A DNA stretch of 64,000 bases from Candidatus Flexicrinis affinis (GCA_016716525.1 JADJWE010000002.1:310001-374000); one strand, 5' to 3'; counted from the first letter of the stretch, positions 10,201 to 19,461 are shown. Program-made: numbers and translations. Notes: generated from the sequence alone by a model not told the origin.

Positions 10201-10742
10201 GCGCATTGTTTAGCCAGCGCCCGTTCATCTGGCACATCTGGGACGGCCTTCGCGATGGATTCTCGGCGCTGGTCAATTACCACAAGCTCGACTACAAGCT
10301 GCTGGAGACAGTGATCTACAACTACCTCGGCGACTGGATCGCGCGTCAGAAGCAGGACGTGGCCCAAGGCGTCGATGGCGCGCAGGAGAAGCTTGCGGCG
10401 GCCGAAACGCTGCAGAAGCGCCTGATCCTGATTCTGCACGGGGAGGAGCCGCACGACATCTTCGTGCGCTGGAAGCCGCTGCACGAACAGCCGATCGGCT
10501 GGAACCCAGACCTCAACGATGGCGTGCGCCTGAACATCCGCCCGTTCATGTCCGTGCCGGACATCGGCAAGAAAGGCGCCGGCGTGCTGCGCGATAAGCC
10601 CAGAATTGAGTGGGGCAAAGACCGCGGCAAGGATGTATCGACCGCGCCGTGGTATCACGTCCACAACGGAGATCGCATCAACGATCATCATCTGACTCTG
10701 GCTGAAAAACAGGCCGCGAAGCAGTCATCGAGGATCGTTTAG
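7290..10742 (+). CDS. pglX: BREX DNA adenine methyltransferase PglX, copy 1
   Basis: A 1150-residue protein of the BREX PglX family, which methylates adenine in a non-palindromic site on host DNA and so marks self. Motif I is LDPCCGSGHFLVSAL (residues about 297-311) and the catalytic motif IV is ITNVPYL (about 478-484), with Val where most N6-adenine enzymes have Pro. The first 480 and last 345 residues closely match copy 2; residues about 483-804 do not, and this block should hold the target-recognition domain. I chose ATG 7290: GGAG at 7277-7280 is nine bases upstream and conserved in copy 2, whereas the upstream ATG 7275 is ACG there. The unique middle looks more AT-rich than the flanks. 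Confidence 0.95.
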   Translation: MQPLERSLRRDLERTIQQAREVAEAAAKTAINQVGVVEAKPYDYLSESQRDLRRRLRAHGRQLGDERKGTGEQATDRLCEEVAYEHWHRMLFARFLAENNLLMYPDPHHPVPVTLQECDELAEGEGARNGWELAARFASQMLPQIFRQDSPVLELVLPPENQQKLEGLLADLPSETFIAADALGWVYQFWQAKKKDEVNKSEVKIGARELPAVTQLFTEPYMVSFLLDNALGAWWGARRLTSEDLQDAQSEAELRQKAAIPGVTLEYLRFVRDEESGAWTPAAGTFDAWPEHLSDLKVLDPCCGSGHFLVSALLMLAPMRAELEGLTPREACDAVLRDNLHGLEIDQRCVEIAAFALALTAWRFAGYRDLPELHLACSGVSVKAARSEWRSLVSGNARLEFGLNRLYELFEDAPVLGSLINPARAGTDFIASWDELRNAFDAALAREPEGERHTAGVVAQGMVKAASLLAAKYHWVITNVPYLGIGAQDDTLRAHLESYYFNGRHDLATAFLERVLDFVHETCVVSVVVPQNWLYLKRYTAYRKHLLTNHTLRQVAKLGSGAFETITGEVVKVILAAILRGESASETVFSTDQTGRERLWGLDVSSSSSASDKSAALLNELGSLTASRDNLKNPDSRIEFETNSGRAYLSDYASALSGISTGELNRFVRQFWEIQLLQPDWEYVQSTVASTEHYGGCSDVIFWEQERGQLYAYAQSMRHTNHAVQNWLRGKPNWGKPGVCVTKTGQIRASKYTGNIYSENCCALIPLNTHHLSALWCYCSSPEYHAAVRAINQSLLVQTKYLIKVPFDLQRWQKVAEEQYPHGLPKPYSDDPTQWIFHGHPCGSVVWNETTKWTDHGPLRTDSTVLQVAVARLLGYRWPAELDKDMELADEQRAWVAKSVDLLPYADLDGIVCIPAVRGERPATDRLLNLLAAAYGDAWSTDVLAQLLASADHAGKSLETWLRDKFFSQHCALFSQRPFIWHIWDGLRDGFSALVNYHKLDYKLLETVIYNYLGDWIARQKQDVAQGVDGAQEKLAAAETLQKRLILILHGEEPHDIFVRWKPLHEQPIGWNPDLNDGVRLNIRPFMSVPDIGKKGAGVLRDKPRIEWGKDRGKDVSTAPWYHVHNGDRINDHHLTLAEKQAAKQSSRIV

Positions 10743-10769
10743 AGTGCGAATCGACCCACAACACAGCTT

Positions 10770-10806
10770 TCCCGTGATCCTCAAGTAACGGACGGAGTCG
10801 ACCCGA
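10770..10806 (+). repeat. Duplicated brxC tail plus pglX leader
   Basis: This stretch matches 7253-7289 with only four differences by eye: the last 18 bases of brxC (encoding a Val-Ile-Leu-Lys tail and stop) and the leader with GGAG before pglX. It has no coding role here because brxC itself is 3.5 kb upstream. It marks the left edge of the block that was duplicated to give the second pglX. Confidence 0.85.
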
Positions 10807-13800
10807 ATGCAACCACTCGAGCGCAGCCTGCGCCGCGACCTCGAACGCACCATCCAGCAAGCCCGCGAGATCGCCGAAGCCGCCGCCGCGACCGCCCTCA
10901 ATCAGTTGGGCGTTGCTGAACCCAAGCTCTACGACTATCTCTCAGAATCCCAGCGCGACCTGCGTCGCCGCTTGCGCGCGCATGGCCGTCAACTGGGCGA
11001 CGAACGCAAAGGCACCGGCGAACAGGCCACCGACCGACTGTGCGAAGAGGTCGCCTACGAACACTGGCACCGCATGCTCTTTGCCCGCTTCCTGGCTGAA
11101 AATAACCTGTTGATGTACCCGGACCCGCACCATCCGGTCCCGGTCACGTTGCAGGAGTGCGACGAACTGGCCGAAGGCGAAGGCGCGCGCAACGGCTGGG
11201 AGCTGGCGGCCCGCTTTGCCAGCCAGATGCTGCCGCAGATCTTCCGCCAGGATTCGCCGGTCTTGGAGCTCGTCCTGCCGCCGGAGAACCAGCAGAAGCT
11301 GGAAGGGTTGCTCGCCGATCTGCCATCGGAGACCTTCATTGCCTCGGACGCGCTCGGCTGGGTGTATCAGTTCTGGCAGGCCAAGAAGAAGGACGAGGTC
11401 AACAAGAGCGAGGTCAAGATTGGCGCCCGCGAGCTGCCGGCCGTTACCCAATTGTTCACCGAACCGTATATGGTCAGCTTCTTGCTCGACAACGCGCTGG
11501 GGGCGTGGTGGGCGGCCCGCCGCCTAACTGACGCCGACCTGAAGAATGCCCAAAGCGAAGCCGAACTGCGCCAGAAGGCGGCCATCCCCGGCGTGCCGCT
11601 GGAGTACCTGCGCTTCGTGCGTGATGAAGAAAGCGGCACATGGACGCCTGCCGCCGGGACGTTTGACGCCTGGCCAGAGCACCTGAGCGACTTGAAGGTC
11701 CTCGACCCGTGCTGCGGATCGGGCCACTTCCTCGTCTCTGCCCTGCTGATGTTGGCGCCGATGCGCGCCGAGCTGGAAAGATTGTCTCCGCGTGACGCAT
11801 GCGACGCCGTGCTGCGCGATAACCTGCACGGATTGGAGATCGACCAGCGCTGTGTCGAGATCGCCGCCTTCGCGCTGGCGCTGACCGCATGGCGATTCGC
11901 TGGGTACCGCAACCTGCCTGAGCTGCATCTGGCCTGTTCGGGCGTGTCGGTAAAGGCCGCCCGCAGCGAATGGCGCAGCCTCGCATCCGGCAGTGCCCGG
12001 CTGGAGTTCGGCCTCAACCGGCTGTATGAGTTGTTCGAGGACGCGCCGGTGCTGGGCAGCCTGATCAACCCAGCCCGTGCCGGCACCGATTTCATCGCAT
12101 CGTGGGACGAGCTGCGCAATGCGTTCGACGCGGCACTGGCCCGCGAGCCCGAGGGCGAACGCTATGCGGCCGGCGTGGTGGCACAAGGCATGGTCAAGGC
12201 AGCGTCGCTGCTGGCCGCCACATACCACTGGGTGATCACCAACGTGCCGTATTTGACTCGAGGTAAGCAGGACGAAATACTTTGTAGTTTCATCGATGAC
12301 CACTACATTGATGGGAGAGCTGATCTCGCAACCGCATTCCTTGAGCGCTGCCTGGAGTACTGCACTGAAGGTGGCACGACCAGCGTTGTCTTGCCGCAGA
12401 ACTGGTTGTTCTTGACAAGTTACACGCGCCTCCGCAAGAAGCTATTGCAGAACGAGCGTTGGCACGTAGTCGTGCGGATGGGTTCTGGTGCATTTGAGAC
12501 TATCAGCGGCGAAGTAGTTAAGAGCATCTTGCTGTGTATTAGCCGAGACAACCCTCAGATTTCAGCAGACCTATTTGTGCAAACCTCGATCCAAAAGATC
12601 GGGGGCTTGGACGTATCGGAACTACGCACAGCACAAGCAAAAGCCGAATCACTCCAACTAGGGACAGTTAGAGCTGTTACGCAGCTGATGCAGCTGAAGA
12701 ACCCTGATGCGCGGATAATGTTTGGTGCAGATCAGAGTAGATTGTCGGTTCTTGGTGAGTATGCGAAAGGTATACACGGTCTCGGGACCAAAGACGCTCT
12801 CCGGTTCATTTTTCAGTTCTGGGAAGTACAAAACAATGGCACAGACTGGGAGTTCGTCCAAGGCTCATTCAATGGTCACGCCGATTGGACAGGAATGCAC
12901 AGTATAGTCTATTGGCAGCAAGGACGCGGCATCCTTCATGAACGTGCAAAGAGAGGTCAGGCGGTCCTTGCCGGTGCATTAGCGTATGGAAAACCGGGTG
13001 TACTTGTCTCTCCCGTGGGAGACATGAAGACATCCATCTACCACACAGCTTTGTTCGACAAGAGCACAGCTGTAATTAGCCCCGCGAACCCCGAATTGCT
13101 GGCTGCAATTTACTGCTTTTCCAAGACTGATGAGTATGCTGCTTCGATTTCCCGGCTAGATGACAAAGTCGCAGTAACCAATCATACTCTGGTCAAGGTT
13201 CCCTTTGACCTGGAACGCTGGCAGAAGGTCGCCGTGGAGCAGTATCCCAACGGCCTGCCCAAGCCCTACTCCGACGATCCGACGCAGTGGATCTTCCACG
13301 GTCACCCGTGTGGCAGCGTTATCTGGAACGAAACCACCAAGTGGACCGATCACGGGCCGCTTCGCACCGACAGCAGCGTCTTGCAGGTCGCCGTCGCCCG
13401 CCTGCTCGGCTACCGCTGGCCGGCCGAGCTCGACAAGGACATGGAGCTCGCCGACGAGCAGCGTGCATGGGTCGCCAAATCCGTCGATCTGCTGCCCTTC
13501 GCCGACCTAGACGGCATCGTGTGCATCCCGGCTGTGCGCGGCGAACGTCCGGCTGTCGACCGCCTGCTCAACCTGCTCGCGGCAGCCTATGGCGATGCGT
13601 GGAGTGGCGACGTCCTCGCGCAGCTACTGGCCAGCGCCGATCACGCCGGCAAGTCGCTGGAGACGTGGCTCCGTGACTCGTTCTTCAGCCAGCATTGCGC
13701 ATTGTTCGGCCAGCGCCCGTTCATCTGGCACATCTGGGACGGCCTGCGCGACGGCTTCTCGGCGCTGGTCAATTACCACAAGCTCGACTACAAGCTGCTG

Positions 13801-14241
13801 GAGACGGTGATTTACAACTACCTCGGCGACTGGATCGCGCGTCAGAAGCAGGACGTGGCCCAAAGCGTCGATGGCGCGCAGGAGAAGCTCGCCGCGGCCG
13901 AAACGCTGCAGAAGCGCCTGATCCTGATTCTGCACGGCGAGGCGCCGCACGACATCTTCGTGCGCTGGAAGCCGCTGGGCGAACAGCCGATCGGTTGGAA
14001 CCCGGACCTCAACGACGGCGTGCGCCTGAACATCCGCCCGTTCATGTCTGTGCCGGACATCGGCAAGAAGGGCGCCGGCGTGCTGCGCGATAAGCCCAGA
14101 ATTGAGTGGGGCAAAGACCGCGGCAAGGATGTATCGACCGCGCCGTGGTATCACGTCCACAACGGCGATCGCATCAACGATCATCATCTGACTCTGGCTG
14201 AAAAACAGGCCGCGCGAAATTCACAGAGGAATACGCCCTGA
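10807..14241 (+). CDS. pglX: BREX DNA adenine methyltransferase PglX, copy 2
   Basis: A 1144-residue tandem paralogue of copy 1. The same motifs are present: DPCCGSGHF (near residue 297) and ITNVPYL (near 478). The flanking parts are almost identical to copy 1, while residues about 483-798 (12253-13199) share only scattered family motifs such as SVVLPQNWLF, GSGAFETISGEV and FQFWEVQ. The two enzymes should therefore recognise different DNA sites, though this is inferred. No frameshift is seen. GGAG at 10794-10797 is the likely ribosome binding site. The stop TGA shares its A with the ATG of the next gene, so translation is probably coupled. Confidence 0.95.
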   Translation: MQPLERSLRRDLERTIQQAREIAEAAAATALNQLGVAEPKLYDYLSESQRDLRRRLRAHGRQLGDERKGTGEQATDRLCEEVAYEHWHRMLFARFLAENNLLMYPDPHHPVPVTLQECDELAEGEGARNGWELAARFASQMLPQIFRQDSPVLELVLPPENQQKLEGLLADLPSETFIASDALGWVYQFWQAKKKDEVNKSEVKIGARELPAVTQLFTEPYMVSFLLDNALGAWWAARRLTDADLKNAQSEAELRQKAAIPGVPLEYLRFVRDEESGTWTPAAGTFDAWPEHLSDLKVLDPCCGSGHFLVSALLMLAPMRAELERLSPRDACDAVLRDNLHGLEIDQRCVEIAAFALALTAWRFAGYRNLPELHLACSGVSVKAARSEWRSLASGSARLEFGLNRLYELFEDAPVLGSLINPARAGTDFIASWDELRNAFDAALAREPEGERYAAGVVAQGMVKAASLLAATYHWVITNVPYLTRGKQDEILCSFIDDHYIDGRADLATAFLERCLEYCTEGGTTSVVLPQNWLFLTSYTRLRKKLLQNERWHVVVRMGSGAFETISGEVVKSILLCISRDNPQISADLFVQTSIQKIGGLDVSELRTAQAKAESLQLGTVRAVTQLMQLKNPDARIMFGADQSRLSVLGEYAKGIHGLGTKDALRFIFQFWEVQNNGTDWEFVQGSFNGHADWTGMHSIVYWQQGRGILHERAKRGQAVLAGALAYGKPGVLVSPVGDMKTSIYHTALFDKSTAVISPANPELLAAIYCFSKTDEYAASISRLDDKVAVTNHTLVKVPFDLERWQKVAVEQYPNGLPKPYSDDPTQWIFHGHPCGSVIWNETTKWTDHGPLRTDSSVLQVAVARLLGYRWPAELDKDMELADEQRAWVAKSVDLLPFADLDGIVCIPAVRGERPAVDRLLNLLAAAYGDAWSGDVLAQLLASADHAGKSLETWLRDSFFSQHCALFGQRPFIWHIWDGLRDGFSALVNYHKLDYKLLETVIYNYLGDWIARQKQDVAQSVDGAQEKLAAAETLQKRLILILHGEAPHDIFVRWKPLGEQPIGWNPDLNDGVRLNIRPFMSVPDIGKKGAGVLRDKPRIEWGKDRGKDVSTAPWYHVHNGDRINDHHLTLAEKQAARNSQRNTP

Positions 14242-17099
14242 TGCAGGACGAAAAGTATCGTGGGATGCGGTGGTTCAAGTGCGATCTACAAATGCAGACA
14301 CCCGCAGATGCGCAACATTGGCAAGGCGAGAAGCTCGCTCAGGATAACTCCAATCTGGAGAAAGTGGCTGAAGACTACGCGCGCGCCTGCTACGAGGCCG
14401 GTCTCGACGTGATCGGAATCACGGATCACAACTTCCAGAGCAAGGAATTCATCCCTATCCTGCGTTCGGCGTTGGACCGCCTCGCAGGCGAGTACGAACG
14501 GCGAATTACGCTGTTTCCGGGCTTTGAACTGGAGGCCGACGTTGGAAAAGGCATTCACGTACTGTGTTTGTTTGACCCCGACACCGATCTCGACACCATT
14601 GATCATGTGTTGACCGAGTGCGGTGTTAGCAAACCTAGGGTCAATAAGCATGGACCAGCTAAGTCAACACATCGGTTACCGGAGATTCTAAAGACGATTC
14701 AGAAAACCCAAGATGACGGTACGTGGCGAGGCATCGTCATCGTGCCTCATGTCTTCGAGGACAGTCTGTTCGACAGCGAGCGCTTGAGCGAATGGCTACA
14801 ACGCGAGGAGTATCTCAATCTCGACTTGTTGGCGGTTGAAGTTCCAAAACCCGTGTCAAGAATGAGCCAGAACTTCCAGAAGCTGTTTGGCGCGGGCGAC
14901 GATTGTGATGCAAATTGGAAACGAGCTCGCCCAATCGCAACGATCATGTCATCCGATAACAAGAAGCTCATGGAGACAGATACGACCGGGCGTCCAGTAG
15001 CGAATAGCATCGGGTTTCGCTATACGTGGATCAAGATGTCGGAGCCATCGATTGAATCGTTGCGGCAGGCATTTCTGGACAACGAGTCACGCATCCGCCT
15101 GCCGGACGACGTCGTGAGCGACGTGAATCCGGCCGAGAAAGAGCGGCACGCTCGCATTCTGTCCGTTTCAATCACGAACGCCGATTTCCTCACAGATCAG
15201 GAGATCACGTTCTCTCAGAACTTGAATTGCATTATCGGCGGGCGCGGCACCGGCAAGTCGACCATCCTGGAAAGCATGCGCTTGGCGCTTGGCAAGGATG
15301 GCGACAGCCGTATAGACAAAGAGACAGAGAGCCGCATCGAGCGCATTCGAAGGCTGCACCGAGAGCCCGACACCGAGATCCGTGTGCGCTGGCGCGGTGT
15401 CGCCGGCGAAGAAGATACTTTGGTCTACAAGATACATCGTGGTGAAGCTCAGATTTCGGTTGACGAACGCGAGATAACCGACTTGGCATCGTATCTGGCG
15501 AACATTCCGGTGCGATTCTTCAGCCAGCAGCAAATCAACCAAATAACCAGCGATAGTGGAAACATGCTCTTGTCACTTCTGGATGATTACATTCAGGACG
15601 AGTTGACGAAGCTGGAGCAGGAAGAAACCGAGGTCCGCAACGAGATTGAACGTCTATTCGCGGTAGGCCGCCAACTTGAGCAGGTGAATGCCGATATTCT
15701 GCGCATCACTCAAGAGATCTCTGATCGTGAGCGCCAGCTTGCAGCGCTTGTGTCATTGCAGGATCATTCCAAACGTCACCAAGATCTCAAGAAGGCAGAC
15801 GCCTACATCACTCAACTACGAGACGGCATTGAAAGTGGAGTTGAGCGCATCAACGCAATGGCAGTAGCGGTGACAAGCGATTTTCCAGAACCCAATGCAG
15901 TTGAACAGGGATGGCCCGAAGGAGAATGGTTTGATCGCGTCCAAGAGTACGTTCGCGATGAGAACCAGAAACTGTTGGACCGGATTCAGGAAGTAACAGA
16001 CGAGTTTCGCAACCGCGTAGACGCTACTTTGTTCACCGACGACAAGTGGCAGACAGTACAGGCATTACTTCAGAACGCTGATAATGAGTTTGAGAACGCG
16101 TGTGCCGAAAAGGGAATTAGCCCTGACGACGTATCGCGAGTTCAAACGACCAATCAGGCGCTGAATACCAAGAGAGCTGAGCTCACCCGTAAGCAAGATG
16201 AACAGAGGCGTCTGCGTTCCGAACACGACAATCTACCCGACCAACTTGAGAAACTGCACAAGACCTGGCGAAGCGCATACTTGGCTCGAACTTCGATTGC
16301 CAAAGAAATCGTGGAACTGACAAAGAATATCATCAGTCTCGAGGTGGACTTTGCTGCCGATGAAAGATCATTCGACGAGGCATGGGGGGAGATCGCCCCT
16401 GACGGGCGTACCCGACTTGGGCGTATCTGGCTGGAGCTGGGGAAGGCAATTCGCAAGCAGTTCCTAACCAGCCTAGAAAGAGCGGTCGAATGTGATGACG
16501 ATGCTTGCTGGTCAATCTGGCAGATGATGGAAAACTGGTTCAACGGCGAACCGGTTCCCGCAGAACTCGAAGCTTTCCTAGAGAAGACGGAAACCGCACT
16601 CTCAGAGATAAAGACTCAACTTCGGTCGAGCACTAGTGACGAGTGGCAATCCGTAAGGTTGACTCGAATTGCTGACAGGGCAGACCTAACCCTGTTTCGA
16701 TCAAATGGACAGGACGTGGCCGGGCGCATATCGGATGGTAGTCTTTCAGATGGCCAAAGAAATACCGCCGCTCTTGCACTGATTCTTGCCAAAGGCGACA
16801 CACCCCTCGTCTTTGATCAACCCGAGGATGAACTTGACTCGAATTACATCTTCGCGGACTTGGTCCCCATATTGCGTCGCATGAAGTCCAAGCGTCAGAT
16901 CATCGTAGTGACTCACAACGCGAACGTACCCGTCAATGCCGACGCAGAGTTCGTTTACGCTTTGCAGACTGAGGCAGGACAAGGCATAGTTCGCGCTCAG
17001 GGTGGTCTTGATCAAAGGCCCGTGACAGAAGCGGTGCTAGAGATCATGGAAGGTTCAGAGCAGGCCTTCAAACGCCGCGGTGAGAAATATCATTTCTAG
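14241..17099 (+). CDS. TrlF-like PHP domain / SMC-type ATPase
   Basis: A 952-residue two-part protein. Residues 1 to about 290 resemble a PHP phosphoesterase domain (VIGITDHN, LFPGFELEA, IVIVPHVF), but the first metal motif reads DLQMQT instead of the usual DxHxH, so the metal site may be altered. Residues from about 320 form an SMC/RecN-like ATPase: Walker A GGRGTGKS near 333-340, a long coiled coil (about 440-720), signature SDGSLSDGQRN and Walker B TPLVFDQPEDELD. This layout matches TrlF-family ATPases as I remember them. It sits inside the BREX operon between pglX and pglZ, overlapping the former by one base, so it likely acts with BREX or as a second defence effector. Confidence 0.85.
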   Translation: MQDEKYRGMRWFKCDLQMQTPADAQHWQGEKLAQDNSNLEKVAEDYARACYEAGLDVIGITDHNFQSKEFIPILRSALDRLAGEYERRITLFPGFELEADVGKGIHVLCLFDPDTDLDTIDHVLTECGVSKPRVNKHGPAKSTHRLPEILKTIQKTQDDGTWRGIVIVPHVFEDSLFDSERLSEWLQREEYLNLDLLAVEVPKPVSRMSQNFQKLFGAGDDCDANWKRARPIATIMSSDNKKLMETDTTGRPVANSIGFRYTWIKMSEPSIESLRQAFLDNESRIRLPDDVVSDVNPAEKERHARILSVSITNADFLTDQEITFSQNLNCIIGGRGTGKSTILESMRLALGKDGDSRIDKETESRIERIRRLHREPDTEIRVRWRGVAGEEDTLVYKIHRGEAQISVDEREITDLASYLANIPVRFFSQQQINQITSDSGNMLLSLLDDYIQDELTKLEQEETEVRNEIERLFAVGRQLEQVNADILRITQEISDRERQLAALVSLQDHSKRHQDLKKADAYITQLRDGIESGVERINAMAVAVTSDFPEPNAVEQGWPEGEWFDRVQEYVRDENQKLLDRIQEVTDEFRNRVDATLFTDDKWQTVQALLQNADNEFENACAEKGISPDDVSRVQTTNQALNTKRAELTRKQDEQRRLRSEHDNLPDQLEKLHKTWRSAYLARTSIAKEIVELTKNIISLEVDFAADERSFDEAWGEIAPDGRTRLGRIWLELGKAIRKQFLTSLERAVECDDDACWSIWQMMENWFNGEPVPAELEAFLEKTETALSEIKTQLRSSTSDEWQSVRLTRIADRADLTLFRSNGQDVAGRISDGSLSDGQRNTAALALILAKGDTPLVFDQPEDELDSNYIFADLVPILRRMKSKRQIIVVTHNANVPVNADAEFVYALQTEAGQGIVRAQGGLDQRPVTEAVLEIMEGSEQAFKRRGEKYHF

Positions 17100-17112
17100 G
17101 CGGGATCACGGA

Positions 17113-19461
17113 ATGAGTACAATACTCGACCACCTTGTTGACTCGCTTAGGCGAGCAGCGAACTACAATCCGGATGTTCAGGCCGCGCCAGCCTGCATCC
17201 TGTGGACGGATGCCGACCGGATGTGGGAAGTCATCATTCCCGCGCTGCAGGAACACATGCCGGAGCTGTTCGTCCTCGGCGAGTATGATCCCGCGGTGCG
17301 CCGGGGACCGGCCATTTGGTTGCGCTGCGTGCTGGCGCGCACGCTCGAAAATGTCATGTATCCTGAAGACGCTACGCCCGTACTTTACCTTCCGGGTGTC
17401 AGCCGGCAGGATTTGCGCGCCGTTGACAGCTGCCCTGATCACCTGAAGCCGTTAGCAGAACTTCAATATCGCGGTGTGATCTGGTCGCAGTCCAACGGCA
17501 AGGACTGGACCATCCTTGCCTACCTGCATTCAGCGCAAGGCGGCCTAGCGCTTGACATCGCGCAAGACAGAGAAACGCTCAGCGCGATGTTGATCACCTT
17601 GCCCAACATTATGGATACCGACCCGGCAAGCCTGCGGGGGCGCCGCCTGGATCGAAGTGACTTCTACGGGCTCATCAACAATGACCCAACAGGTGAGTTG
17701 CTCAAGTGGTTGAACGATCCAGAAGGCTATCGTGCCGAGAAGTCCGAAACGCATTGGAGAGCCTTCGCCGAGCTGTGTGACTATCAGTTCAAGTTCAATC
17801 CAGCCACGGATGGCCCGATTAGTGCGGCGCAAAATCTGGCTGAGCGCGTGGGGACGTGGCAGGCAATCTGGGATCGATTCTGTGAAGCGGCCAAGCGTTA
17901 TGCGGGTATCAAGACGCAAATTGAGAGAGCATCGCCACCATCAAATAAGCTCGATTGGCGTGAACCAAGCCACGACGAGTATGACAGCTGGCCCCAATGG
18001 ACCGCTTTTCACGAAGCCGAACTGCGTACACAGTTAGGTTTGCTGCTGGACAAACCGGCAGTAACCGTGCAGGCAGCCGTGATTGACCTCGAACGCCTTC
18101 ACGGTCGTCGGCGCGAGGCGATCTGGGCAACTCTTGGCCACGCACCCCTTGCACACGTCCTCGAACACGTTGCGATCCTGGCGAAAACGGTCAGCGAAAC
18201 CCCGCTCAATGGCGGTACGCTCGACGATCTGGTCGCGCGATATCAGACATCCGGATGGTTGGCTGATGATGCAGTTATGCGGTGCATGGACGCCGCTGCC
18301 GCGGTTGATCAATCCGACCGAAAGCTGGTGACGTCTCTCGTCCGGTCGCTTTACGTTTCGTGGGCAGAAGAGGCCGCAAGGTATCTCCAACAACTGGTAC
18401 TCGATGTCGGATACCCAGCCCCGAATTACAGTACAGATCTCGCTGACGGGACGTGTATTGTTTTCATCGATGCGCTGCGTTTCGACGTTGCCCAACGCTT
18501 GTCTGACTACCTGAAGCAAGCACGTCTTGATGTCCAACAGCGAGTAACATGGGCTGCGCTGCCTTCTGTCACCGCGACAGGTAAGCCGGCGGTTTCTCCC
18601 GTGAGCAAACTGATATCTGGAGCTGAGACGAACGTCGATTTCCTCCCGAATGTGACCGAAACATCGAAACCTGCAAATCATCACAACTTGCATAAGTTGC
18701 TCGAACAAAACGGATGGCAGCTTCCGAAGTATCCGGATGATCTGGGCTCCGGATCGGGGCGAGCTTGGGTCGAGATCGGCGTTCTGGACAAGGCTGGCCA
18801 CGACGGTGTCTTATCGTCGACACTTGCGTCGCACGTGAAGGACATAGGCGAGTATCTTGTTCGCGTAACGAAGGCGTGGAAGCGCATTGAGATCGTTACC
18901 GATCATGGGTGGCTTTACACACCTGGAGGACTTGAGAAGACCAGCCTGCCAACGGCTGTAAGCGAGAATCAATGGGGCAGGTGCGCGGCAATCAAACCGG
19001 GCGCGGGTTACACGGGCGATTGGTTTCCGTGGCACTGGAATCCGAACCAGCACTTCGTGCTCGCACCCGGCATTAGTTGCTTCAAGAGCAATATGATCTA
19101 TGCGCACGGTGGGCTGAGTATGCAGGAGTGCCTTACTGTAAGCCTCGTACTGGGCGACAGTAGTACTGTGAGGGATCACGGACAAATCGTCTTTGTCGAC
19201 GTCGAGTGGAGCGGACTTCGGTGCAAAGTCAGGTCCAATACGTACTCGCCTGAGTTGACGATTGACATCCGTTTAGCACCGAGTGATCCCAGCACTTCAG
19301 TCGTGTTTAAGGTAAAACCGCTCCCACAGAATTGTCTGGTGTCTCTGGCCGTCGAGGACGAAGAGCTCGAAGGGCAGCCCGTCTATATCGTGGCGATAAC
19401 CAGTGCCGGTGAAGTAGTAGCCCAAAAGCTCAGCAGCATAGGTGGACAATCGAATGCTTGA
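17113..19461 (+). CDS. pglZ: BREX phosphatase-superfamily protein PglZ
   Basis: A 782-residue PglZ, alkaline phosphatase superfamily, of the type found in BREX-1 (type B by overall look). The superfamily motifs are VFIDALRFDVAQRL near residues 450-464 and VTDHGWLY near 595-602, which supply metal-binding Asp and His. PglZ is a BREX core component; nuclease or phosphatase activity has been proposed. I use ATG 17113 rather than the upstream in-frame ATG 17080, which would overlap the previous gene and add residues not typical of the family. brxL overlaps its 3' end by eight bases. Confidence 0.93.
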   Translation: MSTILDHLVDSLRRAANYNPDVQAAPACILWTDADRMWEVIIPALQEHMPELFVLGEYDPAVRRGPAIWLRCVLARTLENVMYPEDATPVLYLPGVSRQDLRAVDSCPDHLKPLAELQYRGVIWSQSNGKDWTILAYLHSAQGGLALDIAQDRETLSAMLITLPNIMDTDPASLRGRRLDRSDFYGLINNDPTGELLKWLNDPEGYRAEKSETHWRAFAELCDYQFKFNPATDGPISAAQNLAERVGTWQAIWDRFCEAAKRYAGIKTQIERASPPSNKLDWREPSHDEYDSWPQWTAFHEAELRTQLGLLLDKPAVTVQAAVIDLERLHGRRREAIWATLGHAPLAHVLEHVAILAKTVSETPLNGGTLDDLVARYQTSGWLADDAVMRCMDAAAAVDQSDRKLVTSLVRSLYVSWAEEAARYLQQLVLDVGYPAPNYSTDLADGTCIVFIDALRFDVAQRLSDYLKQARLDVQQRVTWAALPSVTATGKPAVSPVSKLISGAETNVDFLPNVTETSKPANHHNLHKLLEQNGWQLPKYPDDLGSGSGRAWVEIGVLDKAGHDGVLSSTLASHVKDIGEYLVRVTKAWKRIEIVTDHGWLYTPGGLEKTSLPTAVSENQWGRCAAIKPGAGYTGDWFPWHWNPNQHFVLAPGISCFKSNMIYAHGGLSMQECLTVSLVLGDSSTVRDHGQIVFVDVEWSGLRCKVRSNTYSPELTIDIRLAPSDPSTSVVFKVKPLPQNCLVSLAVEDEELEGQPVYIVAITSAGEVVAQKLSSIGGQSNA

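Noticed and set aside
19442..19453. GTG 19442 as the start of brxL
   Set aside because: ATG 19454 has GGTGG at a normal distance and gives the usual family start; GTG is the weaker choice.
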